Below, one piece after another: positions 53,895 through 62,146 of a stretch of DNA of 64,000 bases (position 1 is the first letter of the stretch; each line of letters begins with the position of its first letter). The stretch spans positions 1-64,000 of the forward strand of contig JAEWYT010000170.1 of assembly GCA_023458595.1 (NCBI GenBank), in the 5' to 3' direction. The stretch is from Pseudomonadota bacterium. Lineage in GTDB: Bacteria; Pseudomonadota; Alphaproteobacteria; Rhizobiales; Tepidamorphaceae. Below the pieces are notes generated by a model that made no database searches, was not told the DNA's origin, and was given only the letters and a program-made list of their open reading frames with translations. Position numbers and translations under genes: made by a program.

Positions 53895-54374
53895 ATGCGG
53901 CTTGTTGTCTTGGCGGCGGTGCTGTTCGTCTTCTGGCTGCTTCTGTCCGGCCATTACGACGCGTTGCACATCGGCTACGGCGTGCTTTCGGTGGCGATCT
54001 GCGTGATCTTCGCGCGCCGCCTCGATATCCTCGACTCCGAGGCCCTGCCGTTCCAGCTGGTCGGCCGCGCGGTGACCTACTGGCCGTGGCTCGTCGTCGA
54101 GATCGTCAAGTCGGCCGTCGACGTCACGCGGATCATCCTCAGCCCGAAACTGCCGATATCGCCGACCCTGGTCAGGGTGACGACCCACCAGAAGGGCTCC
54201 GTCGGCATCACCACCTACGCCAACTCCATCACGCTGACCCCGGGCACGATCTCCGCCGCCGTCTCCGAGCGCAGGCACGAGATCCTGGTGCACGCGCTGA
54301 CCCAGGACGGCGCCGAGGCGCTGGAGGAGGGCACGATGGACCGCCGCGTCGTCGAGTTCGAGGGCGCCTTATGA
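53895..54374 (+). CDS. mrpE: Mrp-type Na+/H+ antiporter subunit E
   Basis: A 159-residue inner-membrane subunit. Two N-terminal hydrophobic segments ([20 protein letters not shown] and [17 protein letters not shown]), then the family stretch [26 protein letters not shown], and a cytosolic domain with [15 protein letters not shown], the MrpE signature. First gene of the operon; its stop overlaps the mrpF start (ATGA). It is needed for assembly and transport in known Mrp complexes. Confidence 0.93.
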   Translation: MRLVVLAAVLFVFWLLLSGHYDALHIGYGVLSVAICVIFARRLDILDSEALPFQLVGRAVTYWPWLVVEIVKSAVDVTRIILSPKLPISPTLVRVTTHQKGSVGITTYANSITLTPGTISAAVSERRHEILVHALTQDGAEALEEGTMDRRVVEFEGAL

Positions 54375-54655
54375 TGTTCGTGGTCGCAGCCTTCGCGGTG
54401 CTCGTCGCGATCGGGCTGGCCGTCGCCCGCGCGCTCGCCGGCCCGACCGTGTTCGACCGGCTCGTCGCCGCCAACGCGATCGGCAACGGCGCGATCCTGC
54501 TGCTCGCCGTCTTCGGATTCCTGACCGGCCGGCCGGAATTCCTCGATATCGGCATCCTCTACGCGCTGCTGAACATCGTCGGCACGATCGCGGTGCTCAA
54601 ATACTTCCGCTTCGGCGATCTCGGCCACCGCGGCGGCGAGGAGCCGACGCAATGA
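54371..54655 (+). CDS. mrpF: Mrp-type antiporter subunit F
   Basis: A 94-residue membrane protein with three helices. The family core ALAGPTVFDRLVAANAIGNGAILLLAVFG, with the conserved DR pair, is followed by FLDIGILYALLNIVGTIAVLKYF. Start and stop both overlap neighbours by four bases (ATGA), indicating tight translational coupling. A second ATG follows directly and cannot be excluded as the start. Confidence 0.93.
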   Translation: MMFVVAAFAVLVAIGLAVARALAGPTVFDRLVAANAIGNGAILLLAVFGFLTGRPEFLDIGILYALLNIVGTIAVLKYFRFGDLGHRGGEEPTQ

Positions 54656-55158
54656 CGACGGAGCTCGCCGTCCACGTCGTCTCCGGCGTCCTGCTGCTGG
54701 CCGGCAGCTTCTTCCTGATCGTCGGGGCGGTCGGGCTGTTGCGCATGCCCGACGTCTTCACCCGCATGCACGCCACCTCCGTCAGCGACACGATGGGCGC
54801 GGGCCTCCTGATCCTCGGCATGATCGTCGAGGCCGGCTTCACGCTCGTCTCGGTCAAGCTGCTGGTCATCCTGGTCGTCTTCTTCTTCACCGGCCCGCTC
54901 GCCACCCATGCGCTGGCGCGCGGCGCGCTCTCCGTCGGCCTGCACCCGGTGCTGTTCGACAGGGGCGGCCGCAAGCGGGTGAAGGAGCTTGAGCTGATCG
55001 ACGAGTTCAAGCTCGTCGAGGCGACGCCGCAGGCGGCCGCCCGGAAGACCGGCGTCAGGACGAGCGCGAAGAAGCCCGCCGCCAGGAAGCCCGCCGCGAA
55101 GAAACCGGCCTCGCGCAAGTCCTCCGCGAAGAAGGGAGGCCCGTCATCGAAGCGCTGA
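54652..55158 (+). CDS. mrpG: Mrp-type antiporter subunit G with basic Ala-Lys-Pro tail
   Basis: A 168-residue subunit. Residues 1-95 are the normal MrpG domain: GSFFLIVGAVGLLRMPDVFTRMHATSVSDTMGAGLL and two further helices ending with THALARGALSVG. Beyond the usual end there is a cytosolic extension whose last about 40 residues repeat AKKPA/ARKPA units (AKKPAARKPAAKKPASRKSS), like the tails of bacterial histone-H1-like proteins. Coding is certain because the frame continues from conserved sequence. The tail overlaps the likely start region of the next gene. Its purpose is unknown. Confidence 0.92.
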   Translation: MTTELAVHVVSGVLLLAGSFFLIVGAVGLLRMPDVFTRMHATSVSDTMGAGLLILGMIVEAGFTLVSVKLLVILVVFFFTGPLATHALARGALSVGLHPVLFDRGGRKRVKELELIDEFKLVEATPQAAARKTGVRTSAKKPAARKPAAKKPASRKSSAKKGGPSSKR

Positions 55159-55163
55159 TCAAC

Positions 55164-55685
55164 ATGATCCTGCTGACCCTGATGGCGCTCGTCGTCATCG
55201 GCGTGGTGCGGCTGCGCAACCTGTTCGCCGTCGTCATCCTGTCGAGCGTCTATTCGTTCCTGATGGCGAGCGTCCTGATCGTGCTCGACGCCGTCGACGT
55301 CGCCATGACGGAGGCCGCCGTCGGCGCGGGCGTCTCGACCGTGCTGATGCTGGCCGCCCTCTACCTCACCAGGACCGAGGAGGCCGCGCCCCGCCACACG
55401 CCGCTCCTGCCGATGTTCGTCGCCGCCGTCATCGGCGCGGCGCTCATCTACGGCGCTGTCGACATGCCGCCCTTCGGCGCGGCCGACACGCCGGTGAACG
55501 CCTATGTCGGCGCCGACTACCTCGCCCGGTCCGTGGCGGAGACCGGCATCCCCAACGTCGTCTCCTCGGTGCTGGCGAGCTACCGCGGCTACGACACGGC
55601 CGGCGAGACGGTGGTGGTGTTCACCGCCGGCATCGGCGTGCTCCTGCTCCTGCGGCGCAACCGCCGCGAGAAGAAGGAGGACTGA
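55164..55685 (+). CDS. Mrp/Mbh-type subunit with DUF4040 domain (MrpA C-terminal part)
   Basis: A 173-residue membrane protein corresponding to the C-terminal part of MrpA, or to archaeal MbhD plus MbhE. The DUF4040 domain VVRLRNLFAVVILSSVYSFLMASVLIVLDAVDVAMTEAAVGAGVSTVLML is followed by two more helices with the ADTPVNAYVG...RGYDTAGETVVVF segment. The only ATG is at 55164, but homologues begin about six residues earlier (IEALIN). The AAGGGAGG site at 55132-55139 is placed for a start at the ATC at 55146, so a rare start codon is likely. Stand-alone, not fused to a NuoL-like domain. Confidence 0.85.
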   Translation: MILLTLMALVVIGVVRLRNLFAVVILSSVYSFLMASVLIVLDAVDVAMTEAAVGAGVSTVLMLAALYLTRTEEAAPRHTPLLPMFVAAVIGAALIYGAVDMPPFGAADTPVNAYVGADYLARSVAETGIPNVVSSVLASYRGYDTAGETVVVFTAGIGVLLLLRRNRREKKED

Positions 55686-55693
55686 GGCCGGCC

Positions 55694-56110
55694 ATGCGTC
55701 TCGATGTCGTCCTTCGCGTCGTCACCAAGCTGCTGCTGCCGTTCATCCTGCTGTTCGGCCTCTACGTGCAGTTCCACGGCGAGTCCGGCCCCGGCGGCGG
55801 CTTCCAGGCGGGCGTCATCGTGGGCGCCTGCATCATCCTCTACGCGATCATGTTCGGCCTCGACCGGGCGATGCGGATCCTGCCCGTCAAGGCCGTCGAG
55901 AAGATGGTCTCGGCCGGCGTGCTGATCTATCTGGGCACCGGCTTCCTGACGATGGCCATGGGCGGCAACTTCCTGGATTACGGGAAGCTCTCCCACGATC
56001 CCGTCCACGGCCAGGAACTCGGCGTGCTGATGATCGAGATCGGCGTGCTGGTCACGGTCTCCGGAACGATGATCGCGATCTTCTATGCCTTCGCGGGGCG
56101 CGGCAGATGA
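55694..56110 (+). CDS. mrpB: Mrp-type antiporter subunit B
   Basis: A 138-residue membrane subunit with four helices. The MnhB signature LLLPFILLFGLYVQFHGESGPGGGFQAGVIVGA is intact, followed by GTGFLTMAMGGNFLDYG. It begins 8 bp after the DUF4040 gene and overlaps mrpC by four bases. Confidence 0.94.
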   Translation: MRLDVVLRVVTKLLLPFILLFGLYVQFHGESGPGGGFQAGVIVGACIILYAIMFGLDRAMRILPVKAVEKMVSAGVLIYLGTGFLTMAMGGNFLDYGKLSHDPVHGQELGVLMIEIGVLVTVSGTMIAIFYAFAGRGR

Positions 56111-56475
56111 ACGAGATCGTCGGTGCCATCATCGACCACTACAACCAGTGGATCACCATCTTCCTGATGGTGGCCGGTCTCTATGTCGTCGTCGCGCGCG
56201 GCAACATGGTCAAGAAGCTGGTCGGCCTGTCGATCTTCCAGACGTCGGTCTACCTGCTCTACATCTCGCCGGGCAAGGTGCTCGGCGGCTCGCCGCCGAT
56301 CATCTCCAGCAGCGTCGAGGTTTATTCCAACCCGTTGCCGCACGTCCTGATCCTGACCGCCATCGTCGTCGGCGTGGCGACGCTGGCGCTCGGTCTCGGC
56401 CTCGTCGTGCGCATCAACGAGGCCTACGGGACGATCGAGGAGGACGAGATCTTCGAGAAGGGCGGCGACGAATGA
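56107..56475 (+). CDS. mrpC: Mrp-type antiporter subunit C (NuoK-like)
   Basis: A 122-residue membrane subunit of the NuoK family with three helices. VKKLVGLSIFQTSVYLLYIS holds the position of the buried acidic/polar residues, and NPLPHVLILTAIVVGVATLALGLGLVVRI is the conserved third helix. It overlaps both neighbours by ATGA junctions. Confidence 0.94.
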   Translation: MNEIVGAIIDHYNQWITIFLMVAGLYVVVARGNMVKKLVGLSIFQTSVYLLYISPGKVLGGSPPIISSSVEVYSNPLPHVLILTAIVVGVATLALGLGLVVRINEAYGTIEEDEIFEKGGDE

Positions 56476-57971
56476 CGGCTGGCGCGTTCAGCCTCGCGGA
56501 GCAGCTTCCCGCTCTGCAGGTGACGGTGCCGCTCGCCGCGGCGGCCGTCTGCGCGCTGATCGACCAGCGCCACGTCGCCTGGGTGATCGCGACGCTCACC
56601 AGCTTCGCGATGCCGGTGATCGCGGTCCTGCTGCTGATGCAGGTGCTGACCGGCGGCCCGGTGTCCTACGCCTTCGGCGGCTGGGCGCCGCCCTGGGGCA
56701 TCGAGTACCGCGTCGACGTCGTCAACGGCGCGCTGCTCGTGCTGATCTCGGTGATGGGCGCGATCATCATGCCCTACGCCCGGCTGAGCGTCGCCGCCGA
56801 GATCGCCGACAACAAGCAGGCCTGGTTCTACACCATGTACCTGCTGTGCCTGGCGGGCCTGCTCGGCATGACGATCACGGACGACGCCTTCAACGCCTTC
56901 GTGTTCATGGAGGTCTCGTCGCTGGCGATGTACGTGCTGATCGCGCTGGGCAGGGACCGCCGCGCGCTCGTCGCCTCCTACCAGTACCTGATCCTCGGCA
57001 CGATCGGCGCGACCTTCTACGTCATCGGCGTCGGGCTCCTCTTCGCGATGACCGGCACGCTCAACTTCGTCGACATCGCCGAGCGCGTCGCCGCGGTGGA
57101 GGAGGCGCGGCCGGTGCTCGCCGCGCTCGCCTTCATCACCGTCGGCATGTCGCTGAAGCTGGCGCTGTTCCCGCTGCATGTCTGGCTGCCGAACGCCTAC
57201 GCGCTGGCGCCGTCGGTCGCCACCGCCTTCATCGCCTCGACCGCCACCAAGGTCGCCGTCTACCTCCTGCTGCGCTACTACTTCTCGATCTTCGGCGTCG
57301 TCTTCGTCTTCGAGGACCTGCCCGTCACGCCGATCCTGCTCGTCCTGTCGCTGGCGGCGATGTTCGCCGCCTCCGCCGTCGCGATCTTCCAGGACAACAT
57401 CAAGCGGATGCTCGCCTATTCCTCGGTCGCGCAGATCGGCTACATCACGCTCGGCATCGCCGTGGCGAGCCCGCTCGGCCTGACCGGCGGCATCGTCCAC
57501 ATCTTCAACCACGCGATGATGAAGGGTGCGCTGTTCCTCGTCATGGGCTGCGTCGCCTACCGGATCGGCGCCTGCCGGCTCGGCTCGATGGCCGGCATCG
57601 GCCGGCGCATGCCGGTCACCATGGCCGCCTTCGTCGTCGCCGGCCTGTCGCTGGTCGGCGTGCCGGGCACCGTCGGCTTCGTCTCCAAGTGGTACCTGGC
57701 GCTCGGCGCCTTCGAGCGCGGCTGGTGGTGGCTCGCCTTCCTGATCGTCGCGAGCTCCTTCCTGGCGCTGATCTATATCGGCCGGGTCGTCGAGATGGCC
57801 TGGTTCCGCGCGCCCACCGGCGCCGCCGCCGAGGCGCGCGAGCCGCCGCTCTCGATGCTGATCCCGACCTGGATACTGGCCGGCGCCTGCATCGTCTTCG
57901 GTCTCGACGCCGACCTGACCGCCGGCGTCGCCGCCCGTGCCGCCGACGTACTCTTCGCGGGGCTGAGATGA
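56472..57971 (+). CDS. mrpD: Mrp-type antiporter D-like subunit 1 (NuoM/N-like)
   Basis: A 499-residue proton-pump-like subunit with about 14 helices. Conserved elements: the acidic residue in VFMEVSSLAMYVLIALG, the lysine in TVGMSLKLALFPLHVWLPNAYALAPS, the ATKVAVYLLLRY helix and NIKRMLAYSSVAQIGY, with HIFNHAMMKGALFL. These are the channel residues of the antiporter-like fold. It is one of three D-like proteins encoded here and the one closest to canonical MrpD by operon position after mrpC. Confidence 0.94.
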   Translation: MTAGAFSLAEQLPALQVTVPLAAAAVCALIDQRHVAWVIATLTSFAMPVIAVLLLMQVLTGGPVSYAFGGWAPPWGIEYRVDVVNGALLVLISVMGAIIMPYARLSVAAEIADNKQAWFYTMYLLCLAGLLGMTITDDAFNAFVFMEVSSLAMYVLIALGRDRRALVASYQYLILGTIGATFYVIGVGLLFAMTGTLNFVDIAERVAAVEEARPVLAALAFITVGMSLKLALFPLHVWLPNAYALAPSVATAFIASTATKVAVYLLLRYYFSIFGVVFVFEDLPVTPILLVLSLAAMFAASAVAIFQDNIKRMLAYSSVAQIGYITLGIAVASPLGLTGGIVHIFNHAMMKGALFLVMGCVAYRIGACRLGSMAGIGRRMPVTMAAFVVAGLSLVGVPGTVGFVSKWYLALGAFERGWWWLAFLIVASSFLALIYIGRVVEMAWFRAPTGAAAEAREPPLSMLIPTWILAGACIVFGLDADLTAGVAARAADVLFAGLR

Positions 57972-59428
57972 GCGGCGATATCCTGATCCTGCTGACCCTC
58001 GCGATTCCCGCCGCCGGCGCGATCCTGATCATGCTGGCCGGCGCCGTGCCGAACCTGCGCGAGACGGTGACGCTGGCGACGGCCGGCCTTCTCGCCATCG
58101 CCGTCTACTCGATCGTGCCGATGGTCTTCGCCGGCGAGCCGCCGGCGACCGGCGCGCTGGAGGTGGTGCCGGGGCTCGACATCGCCTTCGCCGTCGAGCC
58201 GCTCGGCATGCTGTTCGCCTGCGTCGCCTCGACGCTGTGGATCGTCAATTCGATCTATTCGATCGGCTACATGCGCGGCAACGAGGAGCCGCGCCAGACC
58301 TCGTTCTACGTCTGCTTCGCCGTCGCGATCGCCGCGACCATGGGCATCGCCTTCTCGGCCAACCTGTTCACGCTGTTCCTGTTCTACGAGGTCCTGACGC
58401 TGTCGACCTATCCGCTCGTCACCCACAAGGGCACCGACGAGGCGCGCCGTGGCGGGCGCATCTACCTGACGATGCTGATCGGCTCGTCGACGCTGCTGCT
58501 CCTGCCGGCGATCGTGTGGACCGGGTTCCTCGCGGGAACGCTCGATTTCGCGCCGGGCGGCATCCTCGGCGAGCGCGCCGAGCCGGTGGTGATCGGCGTC
58601 CTGCTCGCGCTCTACGCCTTCGGCATCGGCAAGGCGGCGCTGATGCCGCTGCATTTCTGGCTGCCCTCGGCGATGGTGGCGCCGACGCCGGTCAGCGCGC
58701 TCCTGCACGCCGTCGCCGTCGTCAAGGCCGGCGTCTTCACCGTGCTCAAGGTCGTCGTCTACGTCTTCGGCATCGACCTGCTGACCGCCACCGCCGTCAA
58801 CGAATGGCTGATCTACGTCGCCGCGGCGAGCGTGCTGATCGGCTCGCTGGTCGCCATGACCAAGGACAACCTCAAGGCCCGGCTGGCCTATTCGACGGTG
58901 AGCCAGCTCGCCTACATCGTCCTCGGCGCGGCTCTCGCCGATCCCATGGGCATCCTCGGCGGCGGCCTGCACATCGCCACCCATGCCGTCGGCAAGATCA
59001 CCCTGTTCTTCTGCGCCGGCGCGATCTACACGGCCGCCCACAAGACCGAGATCAGCGAGCTCGACGGCCTCGGGCGGGCGATGCCCTTCACCTTCGCCGC
59101 CTTCTTCATCGGCGCCTGCTCGATCATCGGCCTGCCGCCGCTCGCCGGCCTGTGGAGCAAATGGTACCTGGCGCTGGGCGCCTACGATTCCGGGCACCTG
59201 GCGATCATCGCGGTGCTGATGGTCTCCTCGCTGCTCAACATCGCCTATCTGCTGCCGATCCCGCTGCGGGCGTTCTTCGGGACGCCGAAGAAGGAGGTGC
59301 CCGCCGGCATCAGGGAGGCGCCGCTGCCGATCCTGATCGCCATCGGCGTCACGTCGCTTGGCTGCTTCGTGCTGTTCTTCTACCCCGGGCCGATCGTCGA
59401 GATGCTCGGGACGATACCGCTGCGCTAG
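57968..59428 (+). CDS. Mrp-type antiporter D-like subunit 2
   Basis: A 486-residue antiporter-like subunit. Key residues are recognisable: FLFYEVLTLSTYPLVTHKG, GKAALMPLHFWLPSAMVAPTPVSALLHAVAVVKAG and NLKARLAYSTVSQLAY with GGGLHIATHAVGKITLFF. The PTPVSALLHAVAVVKAG element recalls NuoL/MrpA-type sequences. It starts in a four-base overlap with D-like subunit 1 and ends 9 bp before the small membrane protein gene. It may replace the NuoL-like half of MrpA. Confidence 0.93.
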   Translation: MSGDILILLTLAIPAAGAILIMLAGAVPNLRETVTLATAGLLAIAVYSIVPMVFAGEPPATGALEVVPGLDIAFAVEPLGMLFACVASTLWIVNSIYSIGYMRGNEEPRQTSFYVCFAVAIAATMGIAFSANLFTLFLFYEVLTLSTYPLVTHKGTDEARRGGRIYLTMLIGSSTLLLLPAIVWTGFLAGTLDFAPGGILGERAEPVVIGVLLALYAFGIGKAALMPLHFWLPSAMVAPTPVSALLHAVAVVKAGVFTVLKVVVYVFGIDLLTATAVNEWLIYVAAASVLIGSLVAMTKDNLKARLAYSTVSQLAYIVLGAALADPMGILGGGLHIATHAVGKITLFFCAGAIYTAAHKTEISELDGLGRAMPFTFAAFFIGACSIIGLPPLAGLWSKWYLALGAYDSGHLAIIAVLMVSSLLNIAYLLPIPLRAFFGTPKKEVPAGIREAPLPILIAIGVTSLGCFVLFFYPGPIVEMLGTIPLR

Positions 59429-59437
59429 GAGGCGCCC

Positions 59438-59689
59438 ATGGCCGACAAGGATCGCCGCCACTTTTTCGACGACCCGAAGAACGTCAGGCGGATCATCCAC
59501 GCCCTGTACGCGGCCTGCGCGATTTCCGTGATCGCCGAGTTCTTCGTGCACCGCCACGTGATGCACCCCTGGGAGGGGCTGTTCGGCTTCTACGCCATCT
59601 ACGGGTTCGCCGCCTGCGTGCTGCTGGTGCTCGTCGCCAAGGAGATGCGCAAGGTCTTGATGCGGCCGGAAGACTACTATGACAAGTAG
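59438..59689 (+). CDS. Small two-helix membrane protein inside the mrp operon
   Basis: An 83-residue protein, not matched to a named Mrp subunit. A charged N-terminus (MADKDRRHFFDDPKNVRR) is followed by two hydrophobic segments (IHALYAACAISVIAEFFV and LFGFYAIYGFAACVLLVLV) around a loop HRHVMHPWEG, and a basic tail. An AGGAGGCGCC site precedes the ATG. It overlaps the next gene by 11 bp, which implies co-translation. The histidine cluster (H38-R-H40..H43) in the loop could bind a metal or protons. Probably an accessory subunit (inference). Confidence 0.85.
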   Translation: MADKDRRHFFDDPKNVRRIIHALYAACAISVIAEFFVHRHVMHPWEGLFGFYAIYGFAACVLLVLVAKEMRKVLMRPEDYYDK

Positions 59690-61373
59690 CCTTCCGCCCT
59701 TCCTGATCTTCTTCATCGCCGCCGCCGTCATCGTCGTGCTGCCGGCGAGGCTGCGCGGGCCGCTGACGCTGGCCGTGCCGGTGATCGGCGTCCTCAACCT
59801 GATGGCGATCCCGGACGGAAGCTGGTTCGACGTGGAGCTGCTCGGCTATCACCTCGTCCTCGTCCGCATGGACCAGCTGAGCTTCCTGTTCGGGCTTCTG
59901 TTCCACATCGCCGCCTTCATCGGCTTCATTTTCGCCCTGCATGTCGACGACCGCGTCCAGCAGGTCGCCAGCATCCTCTATCCCGGCAGCGCGCTCGGCG
60001 CCGTCTTCGCCGGCGACATGGCGACCCTGTTCGTGTTCTGGGAGCTCCTGGCGCTCACCTCGGTGTTCCTGATCCTCGCCCGGCGCACCGAGCGGGCCTA
60101 TCGCGCCAGCATGCGCTACCTGCTCCTGCAGGTGACGTCGGGCCTGTTCCTGCTCGCCGGCGCGATCATCTGGGTGGGCGAGACCGGGTCGATCGAGTTC
60201 GGCTTCATCGGCCTCGCCGGCCTGTCCTCGTGGCTGATCTTCATCGCCATGGGCATCAAGTGCGGCTTCCCGTTCATGCACACCTGGGCGACCGACTGCT
60301 ATCCCGAGGCGACGCCCACCGGCACCGTGTTCCTGTCCTCCTTCACCACCAAGGTCGGCGTCTACGCGCTCGCGCGCGCCTTCCCGGGCACGGAACTGCT
60401 CGTCTACATCGGCGCCACCATGACGATGTTCCCGATCTTCTTCGCCGTGATCGAGAACGACCTCAGGCGCGTCCTCGCCTATTCGATGATCAACCAGATC
60501 GGATTCATGGTCTGCGGCATCGGCATCGGCACCGCGCTCGCCGTCAACGGCGCCGTCAGCCACGCCTTCAACGACGTGATCTTCAAGGGCCTCCTGTTCA
60601 TGTCGATGGGCGCGGTTCTCTACCGCACCGGCAAGATCGACGGCTCGGCGCTCGGCGGGCTCTACAAGTCGATGCCGAAGACGGCCGCGCTGTGCATCGT
60701 CGGCGCGGCCTCGATCTCGGCGTTCCCGCTGTTCTCCGGCTTCGTGTCGAAGTCGATGGTGATGGTCGCCGCCCTCGAGGAGGGCCACTGGATCGTCTGG
60801 CTGGCCCTTCTGTTCGCCTCCGCCGGCGTCTTCCATCACGCCGGCATCAAGATCCCCTTCTTCGCCTTCTTCGCCCACGACTCAGGCATTCGCGTCAAGG
60901 AGGCGCCGGCCAACATGCTGGTGGCGATGGCGATCGCCGCGGGCCTGTGCATCTTCATCGGCGTCTATCCCTGGCTGCTCTACGGGCTGCTGCCCTATCC
61001 GGTCGACTACGAGCCCTACACCGTCGACCACGTGCTGACGCAGTGCCAGCTCCTGTTCTTCTCCGCGCTCGCGTTCACCTGGCTGAAGCTGACGGGCCTC
61101 TATCCGCCGGAGCTGCCGAGCGTCAATCTCGACGTCGACTGGCTCTACCGCCGCGCCATGCCGGCGGTGGCGATGGCCGCGCTGCGGATCGTCACCGACA
61201 TCCGCGACGCCGCCCGCACGCTGGGTCTCGGCGCGGTCGGCGGCATCGGCCGCTACGTCTACCGCCATCACGGCCCGCACGGCGTGCTGGCGCGCACCTG
61301 GCCGACCGGCTCGATGGCGTTCTGGGCGACGCTTCTGCTCGCCGCGTGGCTGGTAATCTACTACGTCAGGTAG
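59679..61373 (+). CDS. Mrp-type antiporter D-like subunit 3
   Basis: A 564-residue antiporter-like protein with about 14 helices plus a C-terminal extension of about 90 residues ending in a further helix (FWATLLLAAWLVIYYVR). Core motifs: LFVFWELLALTSVFLILARR, MGIKCGFPFMHTWATDCYPEATPTGTVFLSSFTTKVGVY and DLRRVLAYSMINQIGFM with AVSHAFNDVIFKGLLFM. Its GFP.HTW..D.YPEA.P.GT element resembles archaeal Mbh/Mbx-linked D proteins. Last gene of the operon. Confidence 0.93.
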   Translation: MTSSLPPFLIFFIAAAVIVVLPARLRGPLTLAVPVIGVLNLMAIPDGSWFDVELLGYHLVLVRMDQLSFLFGLLFHIAAFIGFIFALHVDDRVQQVASILYPGSALGAVFAGDMATLFVFWELLALTSVFLILARRTERAYRASMRYLLLQVTSGLFLLAGAIIWVGETGSIEFGFIGLAGLSSWLIFIAMGIKCGFPFMHTWATDCYPEATPTGTVFLSSFTTKVGVYALARAFPGTELLVYIGATMTMFPIFFAVIENDLRRVLAYSMINQIGFMVCGIGIGTALAVNGAVSHAFNDVIFKGLLFMSMGAVLYRTGKIDGSALGGLYKSMPKTAALCIVGAASISAFPLFSGFVSKSMVMVAALEEGHWIVWLALLFASAGVFHHAGIKIPFFAFFAHDSGIRVKEAPANMLVAMAIAAGLCIFIGVYPWLLYGLLPYPVDYEPYTVDHVLTQCQLLFFSALAFTWLKLTGLYPPELPSVNLDVDWLYRRAMPAVAMAALRIVTDIRDAARTLGLGAVGGIGRYVYRHHGPHGVLARTWPTGSMAFWATLLLAAWLVIYYVR

Positions 61374-61675
61374 AAGAATTCGCGGTCCCGGTCGTAATGC
61401 GATAGGCGGCGAGAATTTTGTTAGCCGTCGCATCCCGTTACGGAGCCGGGCATTTGAGATAATACCAAGACTTGTTCAGGATATCGGAAATAGTATTTCT
61501 GCCACAGTTGATATCAGCATTTTCTTATATTATGTCTCCGTTCGCTTGGAAAAACTGCGGACGATTCGAACAGGTTCCGGCACCCGACCGGCTGAAATCG
61601 CGATGCGCGATTTCGTGGGACTTTCGAAAGCCCCGCCGGTTTCCCTACACACCGTGAGAAGAGTTTGAAGACCTG
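61374..61675. promoter_or_regulatory. 302-bp AT-rich mucR upstream region
   Basis: No gene. Markedly richer in A+T than its surroundings, with runs such as CATTTTCTTATATTATG near 61518-61534. TTGATA at 61508-61513 and TATGTC at 61531-61536 have 17-bp spacing, a weak promoter match. MucR proteins are known to bind AT-rich DNA and to repress their own genes, which would fit. Confidence 0.4.
61594..61614 (+). promoter_or_regulatory. Hairpin in the mucR leader
   Basis: GAAATCGC / GATGC / GCGATTTC, an 8-bp perfect stem 62 bp upstream of the mucR ATG. It could be an operator for MucR or an RNA structure in the leader; there is no T tract, so it is not a typical terminator. Confidence 0.45.
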
Positions 61676-62092
61676 ATGGAACAGACAACCCCGAAATCGG
61701 AACTGATAGAGCTCGCTGCGGACATCGTCTCTGCCTATGTCAGCAACAATACTGTTCCCACGAGCGATCTCGCCGCGCTGATCGGCGATGTGCACCAGGC
61801 GCTGGTCAAGGCCGCCTCGGGCGCCGTCGAGCCGGTGAAGGAGGAGCTTAAGCCGGCGGTTCCGGTGCGCCGGTCGGTGACGCCCGACTACATCATCTGC
61901 CTGGAAGACGGCAAGAAGTTCAAGTCGCTGAAGCGCCACCTGCGCACGCACTACGATCTCTCGCCGGAGGAATATCGCGAGAAGTGGGGTCTGGCGCCCG
62001 ACTATCCGATGGTCGCGCCGAATTATGCCGCCGCCCGCTCCCAGCTCGCCAAGAAGATGGGCCTCGGCCAGCGCCGCAGCAAGCGCCGCTGA
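61676..62092 (+). CDS. mucR: MucR/Ros-family transcriptional regulator
   Basis: A 138-residue regulator of the alphaproteobacterial Ros/MucR family. N-terminal oligomerisation part ([19 protein letters not shown]...LIGDVHQAL) and C-terminal prokaryotic zinc finger: Cys75, Asp78 (CLED), His88 and His92 in [10 protein letters not shown], then [12 protein letters not shown]. The second ligand is Asp rather than Cys, as in several MucR proteins. The C-terminus is basic ([13 protein letters not shown]). It acts as a global H-NS-like silencer in relatives. Confidence 0.95.
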   Translation: MEQTTPKSELIELAADIVSAYVSNNTVPTSDLAALIGDVHQALVKAASGAVEPVKEELKPAVPVRRSVTPDYIICLEDGKKFKSLKRHLRTHYDLSPEEYREKWGLAPDYPMVAPNYAAARSQLAKKMGLGQRRSKRR

Positions 62093-62146
62093 GTCCGGCA
62101 CCGATACCGCGCCTCGCCGGCTCCGCGGCGGGGTTGCGGGCCATGC

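Noticed and set aside
61374..61675. Possible tRNA or small RNA upstream of mucR
   Set aside because: No cloverleaf-like arms or CCA end could be traced. The only structure is the short hairpin at 61594-61614, and there is no terminator-like T tract.
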